Source: Ascaphus truei
Lineage: Eukaryota > Chordata > Amphibia > Anura > Ascaphidae
DNA: 64,000 nucleotides
Direction: 5' to 3'
NCBI GenBank assembly: GCA_036426205.1
Contig: WSYH01000085.1
Location: 1 to 64,000 of the forward strand
Positions 10,431 to 22,001 of this stretch are shown here, one piece after another; the first letter of the stretch is position 1; the number at the start of each line of letters is the position of its first letter. Below the pieces are notes generated by a model. It saw only the letters and a list, made by a program, of their open reading frames with translations, did not search any database and was not told the DNA's origin. Made by a program: the position numbers and the translations under genes.

Positions 10431-10803
10431 CCACGAGTCTGAATACTATTGGGAGTTCACGGAGACCAGTTTGTTTGATCCAACGGGGGAGTTACTATCG
10501 GCTGAAGCGCAACCCTTTACTGATGGCGTGCGAGAGGTACCCGCTGACATCACAAGCCACGTAACACGGAAGGCAGAAGCGGAATCACGTCGGTATCGAG
10601 AGGAGGGTAACAGTGACCGAGAGGGAACTCCCGGCAGGAAAACCAAGATGACAGCGTCTGTTCCGGTGGATACTCCAATTCAGCCTACTTTACATATTTA
10701 TGTGCCCTGTACCAACTTACTTTTGTAAGTGTTTTTAACTGTATTTCTTCACATAAAACTGACCATACTGCACTATGGGTCTTGCGCTTTTATATTTTCT
10801 TTT

Positions 10804-11822
10804 GGTCGTAATTTTAGATGTAAAATTATTATGAATGTACAATAGAACAATTAGTTTAATTTGAATTACATTTTTCCAGCAACAGTTATTGTGTTATTGG
10901 ATGTTTTGACATTTTTGACATTACAATTATAAATGTATAAACAAACATTAAGACATAATATAACATAAAGCTCAGGGTTTCTAGAGAAGACAGTTTTGAT
11001 TGTGACCATATTACTATTAATAACCCTGAGATCAAATGCATTTAAATATGAACTATAAGACTTATTATGTGTAACTACTAATTTACCCAAAGTATTACAT
11101 TCCTTTTATTGCTCCACACACTTCTATTGTTAAGATCATTAGTGAGCTTCTCTTTAGAAATGCAAATCTGCTATGCATGTTTTGAAATAATGGTCCAAAT
11201 GGTGTTTGACCTTTTCAAGAAGCTACTAAAAGCTTCTTACAAAGATCTATCTTCTGGCAGTTACTCTGTGAGTCATTTCTAAAGAGTCTTCCTCCTTTTC
11301 ATTTAAAATTCATTTGTCTCCTTGGTCACATCCTGTAAACTTTCCTGGAATGAAAGACTGCAAATGCCATTTGTAATTAATTGTTAAACATCCTTGAATT
11401 TGGTTAATAGTTTTGAATCTCACTTCCTACAGTATGTGTTTGTTCATTATGTTTTCTGCCCTTTCTATTTTTACACGAAAAATCCTTTAAACATTGGCAG
11501 ATATTATTTGCTTTGTTATTTAGTTGTTTGCAATGCAAATAAATAGAACAAGTAAATTACTATCTATACTGTTTTTTAATACATTAATTCAATTTCCACA
11601 GTAGCATCCACTATTGGTCCCACCAGCCTCAAAATGACTATATTTATATTGAGGGATCCTTCTGGTATAATGATCAAAGATTTTCAAATCATTATCTGAG
11701 GCTAGTAGGAAAGTGACAGAAAATTAAACATAAAGTTTATACACATTTGAGGAATACTGTGGTTTAAAAGGTGCAAGTTAAACCCATGTATTTATCAGTT
11801 TTGCCAGGGAAATATTTACTTG
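10804..11822. other. AT-rich spacer, nothing recognised
   Basis: No ORF, inverted repeat or tandem array stands out. The sequence looks like ordinary unique or very old DNA. Confidence 0.5.
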
Positions 11823-11824
11823 TG

Positions 11825-13418
11825 TGTAACGGGTATTCCCCCCCCCCCCCCATCGCAGATCTAGTGTGGGTGCGGAGAACCTACGGTGTTACCAGGTGTG
11901 GTGCTTTACCTGTTGGCTCGCAGGAGGGCTGAGCTTCCGCCACGGGGAACCTGGGGCAATTATATTAAGAGTAACACCGTACTCGGTGCAGCGCCTCCAC
12001 CTGCGATGGTTCCTAGCAGAGCAGGAATTGTTCCTCGCAGGACACATACAATACTCAACCACTTTAAGTATAATAACTAGTGACTTTACTGTAGCACATA
12101 AGAAACAACATATAACACAAATAGAACATCTACGGGTGTCCCTCTCTAGAGGTGACACTGACTGCGGCGTCTCGCAGGACGCTTCCCAAACACAGGATGA
12201 TCCCACCCCGTGTCCATAGGATCCCCACCCAATGGCCCGCACTCGTGTAGAGAGATAGGATATGAGTGACTGCGCAGTCACTATTAAACTAAGGGCCCAT
12301 TGGTGCACTTGTTGACATAAAATACCTGCCCGAGCACTCCGGTGCTCGGACGTCCAACTGCTTCGCAAAGGATCCGGCAACCGAAGAACACCAGAACCAC
12401 CTCCCGGGGCGATCCCACCCAGAGGACTGCTGCAGCCGCAACGATGAACTGCGCCCACCTCGCTGCACGGAGGCGCAGCACCCGCTGAGTCTCTAACTGA
12501 CTCTTATAACTACGGGGACAATACTGTACTATAGGCCGTTCCTACAGCACAGCAACCTTGATGGCTTAGGGGGAAACTCCTAGGGGCCTACAGGGGTTAA
12601 TAACCTGCCCCACTCCCCTAACTCTTCCCAGTCCTGACTAACTAAGAACTAACACTCGCAGCCACGCACTGAAACCTGCGGAGTGCGTACAGCAAACTTG
12701 CTGCACGCTAACACTATGCCTTCTTGTCACTGCCAGCCATGACCCTGACAAGACAGCACTCACACGCACTAAGGGCAGCATCCCTATCTTGGGCCGTCCC
12801 TCAGCACTTACCCACTAATCTGGTGGGGAGTTGGGGCCTTACTTGGGATGTGGGGGACCTTACTTGATGCAGGAGCTGCACTTGCTCTCTGCACCCTTCC
12901 TTCCCTCACAGCTCCCCAGCTCCAACTGACAAAAACCCTGTCTGCACACAACATTGTTGCAACTCTGCAGCATGAGAATCTGCCAGCTCTATTGGCTTCA
13001 ATGCTGCCTATGACCAGGGTGAAAGGGCAGTCCCCAGAGGCTGCTGGGAATTGTAGTCCTTGGCACAGCTCTTTCCTATGGGGACCGCGTGCGCGATCTT
13101 TACTGCGCATTTGCGATGCTGCAATGGCCGCCGCAACCTCTCCCTTGCTGTCCCTACACTCGCGCGACTTTCTAAGGGCTGCCGTGACTCTCTAGCTAAT
13201 TCTGCGCATGCGCGATCCCACGCATGCTCGCGCAACTTGTCATGGCGGCCCACGCTAGCCGGGTGCGCCGCCGGAGCTCCAGGGACGCTGAGCGCTCCCT
13301 GCACTGGCCCCCACCTTTGTGAACAGCCGGTAGGTCCGTCGCTGCCTCCGACGGCACCCGCGACCGTGCTGACACAAGGGAGGGGGGTCTCTGGTGGCCG
13401 AGGGGCACCAATGCTACA
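11825..13418. mobile_element. 1.6-kb TG...CA repeat, candidate solo LTR, copy A
   Basis: Begins TGTAACGGGTATTCC followed by a long C-run and ends ...ATGCTACA. An inverted copy at 37,087-38,670 has the same ends (TGTAGCC...CCCGTTACA). Shared internal words include ctgcgatggttcctagcaga, gaattgttcctcgcaggaca and ggagttggggcctta. The right third is CpG-rich with cgcatgcgc sites. TG...CA ends suggest an LTR, but the flanking 5-mers (ttgtg and cgtgt) do not match, so the call is tentative. The ORFs here look incidental. Confidence 0.5.
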
Positions 13419-13629
13419 CGTGTAAGTGAGTGGACTTCAATGGCAATTTAAACAGGTGTCAGAAATCCCATTGATTAGTTACAGAAAAGAGAGGTCAGAC
13501 AGGCTGACATCAGACAGGACACAATCAGGATCAATAAGGATTATGCAATATAAAAATGATGAAGAGGAAAATAAAAGAAAGTAGATTTCACTCAGAAGTA
13601 CCAGGTTAGCAGAACAGGCATGAACAATT

Positions 13630-14460
13630 GGATATAACAGAAAAGGTGCTAGATAGCGCTCTAACAAACCCAATAATGTGCATATAATTATATGTGAAAA
13701 ATTAAATAATAAGTGCCCAAATATATAGGTGTCAAAATATAATGACAAAATAAGTGACAATATACAGTGAACTAAAGTGCTTAAATATAAGAGGCTTAAC
13801 AGACACACTCAATCCTTGGTATGAGACTGTTTCAAAAGTCTCGCATGTTGAATTCTTCCAAAAAAAACAGAGGAGCGCAGCTTGCAGCCATGTAAAAAAT
13901 AAAAAGACATCACATAGTATAGAAATGTCGTAAAGTGAATATAGTAATTATGTGGAGGGCTCACGAATGGCTACTCACATAAAAGAAGCAAAAAGGAGCA
14001 GTCACCCAACTTTGAGGGGTGGATGTTCCCTATGGTTAGTGCAGCAACTACCAGCAACCGATCTCCAAGAAAGAGAAAACAGACCATATAGTAAAGGCAG
14101 CAAAAACATATTCTTATAACATAATACAAATGGAGGCTTACACTTAGGGTGTTAGAAAACAGCGTGATCAGCAGTGGATGACAGGTACACAGTGGGTGGC
14201 GATCTTCCTTTGTACCATGTTGGTCTCTGCTACTCCGGAACGTCTCCGCATCCACGCCGGGGCTCGTGTCACTTCCGGTGCGTCTGAGACCTCCGGACTC
14301 TGTGGTGAAGGCGCGTTCTCAGTCATCCCTCTGGATGTTGGTTGTCTGGACACTCTACGCGTCAGGTCCTGACGAAGCCGGGCATCTAAGTGGCAAAACG
14401 CATAGTGTCCTGACAACCAACATCCCTCTCATTTTCAAGTATGTCCTGTGATGTCACGCC
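13630..14460. mobile_element. Penelope-type terminal remnant
   Basis: Starts with gctagatagcgctctaac, similar in position and wording to gtagatggcgctctaatac at the 3' end of the 23,439-27,450 element. It continues through AT-rich text with aagtgc and aatcctt words and ends near a hammerhead-like fold (14,344-14,418). No RT ORF is present. Inferred to be a non-autonomous or deleted relative. Confidence 0.4.
14344..14418 (+). ncRNA. Hammerhead-like fold with one core change
   Basis: CTGACGA (14,369-14,375), stem II GCC/GGC, then AAAACGCATA where GAAAC is expected. The change is G12 to A, as CpG decay would give (GGCGAAA to GGCAAAA). A long outer helix is visible: gttgtctggacac upstream pairs with gtgtcctgacaac downstream. 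Probably an inactivated ribozyme. Confidence 0.45.
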
Positions 14461-14699
14461 GATGATTGGCTATGAAAATCATGTGCCTTATTTCTTTACC
14501 GCAGGGTGCCGGTATCCCAGGGATGTAGGTAACCGGTGCATCAAAAATCCGTTATATCCCATAAACATATGTTTCTCCACTAGGACCACTCCACTGTATC
14601 TTGTGTATTAGTACAGAATCCCTTAATAGGGATAAGGGACTAGTTTCACGGGAGACCAAGACTTATGCACACATTAATACCGGGATTCTGGACTGAACA

Positions 14700-16270
14700 C
14701 ACAAGATGAGTAAAATAAATTCCAATTTATTTATTTTCAGACAAACACACAAATCTTGCACAATTATACTTAATAAAACACCTACTGGATACAGGGAATG
14801 AAATCAAATGTCCTTGGATGAAACAAAGTCTCTGGGCACCTATGCACGCATGCAAGTGGGTGCGCAAATTGATCTGGGTAACAGTTCCTGGCTAGGGGAA
14901 CATGTTGCCACCCCTATATCTCCGCCAAAAGGAAAACGTTTGTTCAGTCCTTACAAGATTCATTCGTGAACCCTTAGCTCTAATGAATTCCAGAAGAGGA
15001 GCACGATCCTTGGTTACAATATAATTAACCCCTCACACTCCGGAACTGCTAACGCTGGAACTTGGTGAATCCGTTGAAATCTTCAGATGGAACTACCAGG
15101 GACTGGGCGGCAGGAATTTTTATAGGGTTAAGGGTCCTATACCTAACATGCACAACCAATCCCGCCCGTGGGAACATTTCTCCCACCTATCCCCGACTAA
15201 CCAGTACCTTGCAAAAAGGGCAGAAGTTGCTTCCCAGTTTGCACAGAGCATGTGCTAACCTCACACCTGAGCTCCTTAGCATACCGGGTCCAACCCGTTA
15301 CCTGGCGACAGTAAGTCTGGAGTTTGGCTACCAAGTGTGAAGTGCCCATACTTCCCATTGGTATTGGGCAATTAACAATATCCTGGCCACTTTAACACCT
15401 AGGATCTCTGAGGCTTTTCAACTCCGAACTTCTCATAGACACTGAGGCACCAACTCTGCAGGGTGCCCTGGAAGTATGGAGATGAGAAATCCCTCAACTC
15501 ATTCACCCTTAACATATTTACATGTTAAAAAATTTATTACCAGCCTGACAGGAAATGTTTCCTGTCTTTACATTTAAAACCAGCACTGAAACACACTTTA
15601 TTTTTTATATGTGGTTTCTACCTGTATAAACAATATTAAACAAATATGTATGTGTGTCGTATTTCTTCAGCTACCTGGGATCCAAAAATTAAATTGCTAG
15701 CTCACTCCTAGTGCAAGTTAGCCACTTAATTGGATGGGGTTGTGATGTGGTCTGCAGTTTGACCTAGTTCCCACGCCAATACTTCCATCTTAAGAGGTTA
15801 ACGAGACCGGTGGATACATTTTGACAAGAAAGCACTTCAGCTAGACTGCAAACAACTTATCCAATTGACTTTGCGGTTTAGAGGTCTACGCCTTAGGAAG
15901 TGATCCCTATACTTCAAAGCGGCCACCCATTCATAGGCACGCTTCTTCACTTAGCACTTGGTTCAGCGCTAGGGCTCCCCCTTCTGTCACAAATACAATT
16001 CGCACATAGTTCGTTCATTCAGCAGCAGCTAGCTTCTCTAGCTGCAAAATAGGGACAATAAAGGTAGTGTAGGGGAAAATATGATATGATTGAAACAATA
16101 CAGTTTAACCCCTTTAGTCCCAACAGGGATTAGGGTTAACCAGCCAGGCATAATACCTTTATTATTGGCCTGGTTAAACCACTCCCGCCATAACTAGTAC
16201 CTACTGCTCCCTGGCACACATAAATAGTACACATATTGTCCCATATAATGCTGACTTGAAAGCATAACAT
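14700..16270. repeat. Dispersed repeat, direct copy 1
   Basis: The stretch from about 15,150 aligns by eye with 17,055-17,790 in the same orientation. Shared words include aaaaagggcag, gcacagagcatgtg/gcatggagcatgtg, ctccttagcataccgggtc, ggatctctgaggctttt, cattcacccttaacatat and gggttaaccagcc.ggcata. It might be an LTR pair around 16,271-17,040, but boundaries and target duplication were not found. Confidence 0.5.
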
Positions 16271-16880
16271 CACTGGAATAACTCACTGTTTGATTCCCAG
16301 GTGCGGTCTTATTGCAGTTTTTTCTTCCAAACGGCATGCAATCCACCAGACAGGATGAACAGGATCATGGTTCTCAATATCAAATATTGGCACAGGCATT
16401 GTGCCACCATTTTATAACAAAAAATGCCTTTTCAAAGTCAGTTTGCGTATGAACCGGTTAAGGTCCACAAACACATCAAACGGGTCAGAATAAGCATTGG
16501 GACAATACGACAAAGCCATATTGAGAAGATTAATCTGATCATGAGAAAACTAGTGTGAGGATAGATTAAATATTCCTCTTGGTTCTGGTGGTAAATTTAT
16601 ACTAATTTTTCAAGCCTTCTTTTCTTCGAACTTTCTGCCAGCTCTATTTCCTCTTCCACTGAACTTACTCTTTTTAGAGACGGTGTTAAAAAGTGGAGAT
16701 TCGCAGTCAAAGTCATTTTTTAGAGAAAGGCATTGTACATTCGAGCTCCATGCGGCTTCATCGGATATCACCCCAGGAGCCAAATCTCCTGTGCCTTTAA
16801 ATTTCATGCGTCATGTGACAGTGGGATTTAAATTCTGCACTGGGATACCGGCAGGAAAAAAGCAGAAAAAAAGGCAGTGA

Positions 16881-17040
16881 ACTGCCAAAAGAAGGAGGAG
16901 GCTCACAAGTAAAAAAAAATATTTATTCCTTAATTGGATCAGACATGACCCCTAGAGCAGCAGCACGGTAACACACCTACGCGTTTCAGGCCATGTGCCC
17001 TTTATCAAGGTGTAAAGGAGCCTCCTCCTTCTTTTGGCAG
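16881..17040. repeat. Small fold-back with degenerate hammerhead-like centre
   Basis: Inverted arms ctgccaaaagaaggaggagg (from 16,880) and cctcctccttcttttggcag (to 17,040) flank about 110 bp. The inner part, read on the minus strand, has ccttgataaaggg...ggcctgaaacgcgtagg, resembling a hammerhead stem II plus GAAACGCGTA but without a proper CTGANGA core. Confidence 0.55.
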
Positions 17041-17054
17041 AGCCCAATCCCCTC

Positions 17055-17900
17055 CGTGGGAACATTTAACCCACCAATCCTGTTCTGCCAGGAGTTTGGA
17101 AAAAGGGCAGGGCTGCCTCTTGGTTTGCATGGAGCATGTGTCAACTTCACACCTGCACTCCTTAGCATACCAGGGTCAGCTCATTACCTGGCACCCTGAG
17201 TCTGGGGTTTGGTCCCAAAGTGTGAATTGACCATGCTGAGTACCAGGATCTGGCACTCAGCAACATCCTGGCATTTTCATACTTTGGATCTCTGAGGCTT
17301 TCAACCCTGGACTTCAATAGACTCAGCGTCTCCCACTTAGCAGGGTCTCTTTGAAGTACAGGGAGGAAAATACCCTCAGCTCATTCACTCTTAACATATA
17401 TGCATGTTAATACATTCATTGCTGGGCTGCCAGGAAAAGCTTCTTGCCGGTACCTTTTAAAACATAACTAAAATACAGTTTATCTACATATTTATTCTTT
17501 CTATATGTGTGGGGGACACCAAACAATATGCATGGGCTTAGTACATCCTTAGCTAGCTGCACTCCAAAAATTAGAGTACTGTTGCTCCTTGTGTCTGAAA
17601 TACAATTGGCCCAATTTGTATACATTGCTATTACTGCAGCTATGGACTGCACTGCAAAATGGGGACAATAGAGATGATGAAGGGACAATATGACATTTGT
17701 GGTGTACATGGAATTAACCCCTTCTGTCCCAACACGATTTAGGGTTAATCAGCCGGGCATACTGCCTTTATTATTGGCCTGATAAACCCCCGATCATCAC
17801 AGCCATCTGTGTCTAATACTGTAGCCTCGTGCTGTCTGGCCTTCCTGCCTCTCACCTGTCTCCCCTCCAATCTAAACAGCAGCAGATGAAAACGGAGCAC
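17055..17900. repeat. Dispersed repeat, direct copy 2
   Basis: A shorter counterpart of 15,150-16,200 with internal deletions. It ends near 17,790 with gggttaatcagccgggcata and ttattggcctgataaa. The text after 17,820 (ctgtctggccttcctgcctc, cacctgtctccc) is a scrap of the LINE tail seen at 54,695-54,735. Confidence 0.5.
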
Positions 17901-17939
17901 TACTTCCTGGGACAATTATGAAAAAACTGAGAGTGCAAA

Positions 17940-19680
17940 TTCCATAACAAATTATTATTTATTGGTCATAAAAAATTATACTATAGGCTGGCGGTGGCCC
18001 TCAGGTGGTCCCTGCGCATGACCGGGGCCAGCAGGGGTCCCCGTGTGGTCCCCACAGGTGTCCGGGTGACCCTGCTTGCCTGCAGTACCAATCCTGTGCC
18101 CCCCCAAAAAAAATATATAAATAAATACTTTGAAATAATTACACCCCCCTCCCCTGCCCCCTAACACATACAGTACAATAATGGTCAAAATTACTGTTAT
18201 CCAGATATGGATAATAGTGCAATTGTCCATTTAAAATACAACATTAAGCAGCATGAGGACGGCCTTCATCGTGGCAGCCTTGGCAGGGGTGAGTGCAAGA
18301 TTTATTTACTCATCACCTTCCTCCGTTGCTACAGTACAAACAATACAGAACAATAAACAAAAGACAATCTAATGTCCTCCTAACCCCATAATCACCTTAG
18401 CGGTAAGTAACCACTATAGTAATTAAGGGGTTAACCTACCCTCCCCCACTACCCTCCCGGTAAGCCTAAACATGCATCCTTGGGGGCAACATCCCCTTCA
18501 CCCACTCCCGCTACCCACAATTTAAAAAATATACACAACAGCCCCCAGAACCCATCCCCTAGGCCCCCAATAAACCATTACAATATTTAATAAACAATAA
18601 TACACAACCCACCCACCCTGTAACCCCACATAAAACCCTCATTTATACTTTTGCACACAGGATTAATATCACAGGCTGACTGGGTCCCCGGGTGGTCCCC
18701 ACAGGTGTCGGCAGGTCCCCCAGTGCACCCTGGGGGGTATCACTGGTGTCTGGGGACCCTCGGGTTGTTCCCTCTAGGCTCCATGCCTCCAGGTGGTCCC
18801 CATGGGCCCCAATGGAGTCCATGGGTAGTCCCCGTCGGTTTCTGGGGGTCTCCAGGTCATACCCACGGGTGTCTCTTGGTCCCAGGGTCATCCCCACAGG
18901 GGTCTGGGGCCCTCAGGTGGTTCTCACGGGGGTCTTGGGGGATCCCTGGGGCCCCAACAGCTGTGGGGCCCTGGTTCTTCCCCGCATGTGTCTGTGGGTC
19001 CTCCGTTGGTGACCATGGGTATCCGGGGGTCCTCGGGTGGTCCCCATGGGCATCCGGTGGTCCTTGGGTGGTGCCGTGGGTCCCTGCTTGCCTGCGGTAC
19101 CAATCCTGTATTTAAAAAAAAAATTAAACATGGCCTACATTTCAATAAATACACCTCCCACCCCCCACCCCACCAAAACACATACAGTACAGTAATGGTC
19201 AAAGTAACTATTATTCAGATATGGATAATATATTATTTGCCCATTATTAAACACAACATTAGCCATGAAGCATAAATAAAGTAAATAAAACAGTTCTACA
19301 TACCCCTGGCAATATGAAGGGCGCCCTCCCTCGTCAGCTTACTGCAGGGCCATGTCCTCCATTGTTAGAAAGAATACATAGCAAAATACATTCTAATGTC
19401 CCCTAGCCCCTTGATCACCTTAGTGGTTAATAACCGCTATAGTAATTAAGGGGTTACCCCACCCTCTGCCACTACACACCCTGTCGGCCTAAACTCCCTT
19501 CCAAGGCAACTACCCCCACCCTTCACCTACCATATACTATGGCATGATTTACCAATATACCAAGAAATGGTGAAGGACTAAAAAAAAGGCCCAAATAAAA
19601 AAACATTACATATCAAAATCAAACACAGCACATATCAAATTCAAACACAGCACATAGCAAAATAAAAACCCTGTAAAAGA
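17940..19680 (-). repeat. Composite minisatellite repeat, inverted copies
   Basis: Two successive inverted versions of the 1,745-2,995 layout. Minisatellite blocks lie at 17,995-18,085 and 18,670-19,110. The gggcaa/ttgcccattatt module is at about 18,160-18,240 and 19,130-19,265, and GGTTAA palindromes at about 18,380-18,440 and 19,405-19,460. Overlapping ORFs on both strands are products of the 31-bp periodicity. Confidence 0.7.
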
Positions 19681-19689
19681 AAAATAACA

Positions 19690-20090
19690 TAAATTCAATT
19701 TTTTTACTTACCTTTAGATGTCCCTTCGATTCCTGGGGACACCGCAAGCTCTTGAACCAATCCAGGAACAGGAACAGGCCACAGATAAAAAAAAAAATCC
19801 AAAGTATTTTTCTTCTTTCTATTTCTTCATTTGTAATTTGTAATCCAATTTTGGGGTCTTCGGGGGTCTTCAGGGGTCTTCGGGGGTCTTCGGGGGTTTT
19901 CGGGGATCTTCTTCTTCATCTGTATCTCCTTACATCTTCGGTAGGCACGCCCTTGTCCTTCTATTGGAAGAAGAGGTCATTCCTCCTCGGATTCTTGCCG
20001 TAAAATGAGGCGGCATAAGATTTTATAGGCCTATGACGTTACATTTTCAGCAAATGGTTCCCACGGCTCTGATTGGCCAGTTAAAACCAT
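19690..20090 (-). repeat. Dispersed repeat module, second copy
   Basis: Counterpart of 830-1,200 in the same orientation. It contains five tandem ggggtcttc-type decamers (about 19,852-19,910), the cacgcccttgtcc word, tcctcctcgg and ttttataggcctatgacgt. Confidence 0.6.
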
Positions 20091-20171
20091 GTGCCTTTCC
20101 TTTTTTTTTGGTGACGTCATGTAAAGGAAATTACGCCAGCCAATAAAAATGGCTGTGCTTCCTATCCCTTT

Positions 20172-20425
20172 AACATGACGTCATCAAAAGCAACATGGCT
20201 GCGGTCACATGGAACTTGAGCCAATCAGATTGTGGGAACTATATCCCCAATCTGATTGGTTGTTGTACAACATGTGACTCCCTTTGGATGACGTCACATC
20301 CTTTCCCAAGAAAATCTGTCACATGGTCTACTGCAACCAATCAGATTGGGGATAAAGACCCACAATCTGATTGGCTGAAATACCATGTGACGGCAGCCAT
20401 GTTCTTTTGATGACATCATGTCTGG
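20172..20425. repeat. About 250-bp fold-back with CRE and CCAAT words
   Basis: Arms gatgacgtcatcaaaag, acatggctgc, gtcacatgg, gccaatcagattgtggg and atccccaatctgattgg are mirrored by ccaatcagattggggat, cccacaatctgattggc, ccatgtgac, gcagccatgt and cttttgatgacatcatg. TGACGTCA-type words occur at the left outer arm, mid-element (20,289) and just outside (20,112), and ccaatcaga occurs in both arms. Confidence 0.8.
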
Positions 20426-20429
20426 ATAA

Positions 20430-20650
20430 TAATAATTTTGCCCATTACTGTATTGTTAGGGGGCGGGGGGAGGGGAGTGGGTGTTTTATTTAAAAGTATT
20501 GTTTATTTTTTAGGGTCACCCGATTGGTACCACAGGCCAGCAGGCACCCCCGAGGACCCCATACTCCCATGGGGATCACCTGGGGGTTCCCGCAGGGATC
20601 ACTCGGGGACACCGCCGACCTATTGTATTAATGGTGTGCTGAAAAAAAGG
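20430..20650 (+). repeat. Short composite-repeat fragment
   Basis: A tctggataataataattttgcccattactgta module is followed by gggggcgggggga and a brief run of ggaccacctg-like units ending near 20,630. It is the shortest copy of the layout seen at 1,940-2,580. Confidence 0.6.
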
Positions 20651-21999
20651 TAAACAATTTTTTTGACTGTGTTCACTTCTTTTGCGCCAGCGTTTAGTTG
20701 GCACGTTATTCTGGCATGCTTTTAAAGCATGATTAACTTATCACTCATTAGTGAATCCCGCTGAGTGGGGAAAAAATGGTGCCTTTGCCGTTTTTTGCCT
20801 GATCGGACAGATTTTTTTTCACAGGGCTGAAAATGTCTTTTAAGGCCGATAAAGCGCTGTTATTACTGCTTAGTGAATTGCGCAGCAGGCTGTATCAGAC
20901 TTAAAAGCCACTTTACGCTCTTAAAAGCAGTTATCACTGCTTAGTGCATCATCCCCATAGAGTGTTATGAGCCCAAGCAAATAATGTAAGTAGAGACTTC
21001 TTACAGTATAATGGAATGTACAAAGATAAATTCTAGAAATAAATCCGAAATATTTTAAATGGAGTGAGTCCTTCTCAAACGACTACATCAATTTTGGACA
21101 CATATACAGTATATGCAGAAATATGCACATAGAAATGAGTCCCCCACTCAGAAAGAGGATTAAAGATAATATTGAACAAAGCTAAGTTTCAAGAACCCCC
21201 CCTGCCCATCATCACATTGGCAGCCCTCATGGGAAGACACAAACTTGTACATTCACATTAAATATTAGTGTGTCCATAAGTGTATATATTGTGTAGCTTA
21301 GTCCCCTGGCTATCATCTTTTCTTTGGCCCTAACAGTATAAGTCCTGTCAGACACAGGCAATCTGGGGGATAAACTCTCTCATGGAGGCCTAGATTGTTT
21401 TTGCAGCCTGGATACACTATTTCTGTATCCAGCGGTGGGCTTAACAACAACCAGAGATGTCATCCCTGGGGAGGATACTGGTTTGGTCACATGCCTATGA
21501 TATGATGCTTATCAGTATCAGACCTGCCCTGTTATTGGGCAGGGTTACAAGCCTTTCCCCTGTGGAACAAAAGCTGACACTCTCCCAGATGTCAGGAGCT
21601 CTCTACCCTCCCCCTGTAAAGTGGAAGCACTTACCCTTTATCCCATCAGGGGGTAAAGGAGCTGAGAAGGGGCCTGTAGTGCCTCAAGCCCTGTGGGTAC
21701 TACTTCAGGGTATAAACCTGCCATAACTGTATTTGTAAACAAAAAAAGGTTATCTATTGGCGCTTAAATCTATTACTAAATGGTAAATAAGTGACTTATA
21801 ATAAGTGCTTAAATAATAGTGAAAATTCAAACTCTTAAGGTGAATATGTGATAAAGTGAATAAATATCAAAAATAAAGTGCAGCTTCAACCCTTCATGTA
21901 GATTGCTTATCCTCAATCCAAAAGTGTCAGGTATCCAAGATGTTTGTGGGAAGCGCAGATATATATGTGGAAAGAAAAACACAAGCAAAATAGTGCAAA
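20651..21999. other. No gene; possible Penelope-type tail at 21,740-21,990
   Basis: 20,700-20,960 has repeated ttatcactgcttagtg words of unknown origin. 21,450-21,730 is moderately GC-rich with an 89-codon ORF that has no recognisable domain. 21,740-21,990 (ctattggcgcttaaatc, aagtgcttaaat, aacccttcatgtagattgct) resembles the 3' ends of the Penelope-type repeats in this window. Confidence 0.35.
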
Positions 22000-22001
22000 T
22001 A

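Larger units (their letters stand above)
9495..10803. mobile_element. Rearranged fold-back Penelope-like derivative
   Basis: Inverted arms of about 375 bp lie at about 9,495-9,871 and 10,430-10,803. Shared words include agcgcaagacccatagtgca, ttatgtgaagaaatacagtt and actcccaatagtattcagac. Between them are a degenerate hammerhead-like fold (9,888-9,930), an AT-rich stretch and an ORF fragment resembling the N-terminus of the 24,662-26,971 Penelope protein. The layout arm-hammerhead-ORF end-inverted arm matches parts of the intact element but lacks all RT and GIY-YIG sequence. Confidence 0.65.

Noticed and set aside
12808..13425. Overlapping ORFs of 98-121 codons
   Set aside because: They fall in the CpG-rich part of the 1.6-kb repeat, on both strands, and the inverted copy at 37,143-37,640 does not conserve the same frame.
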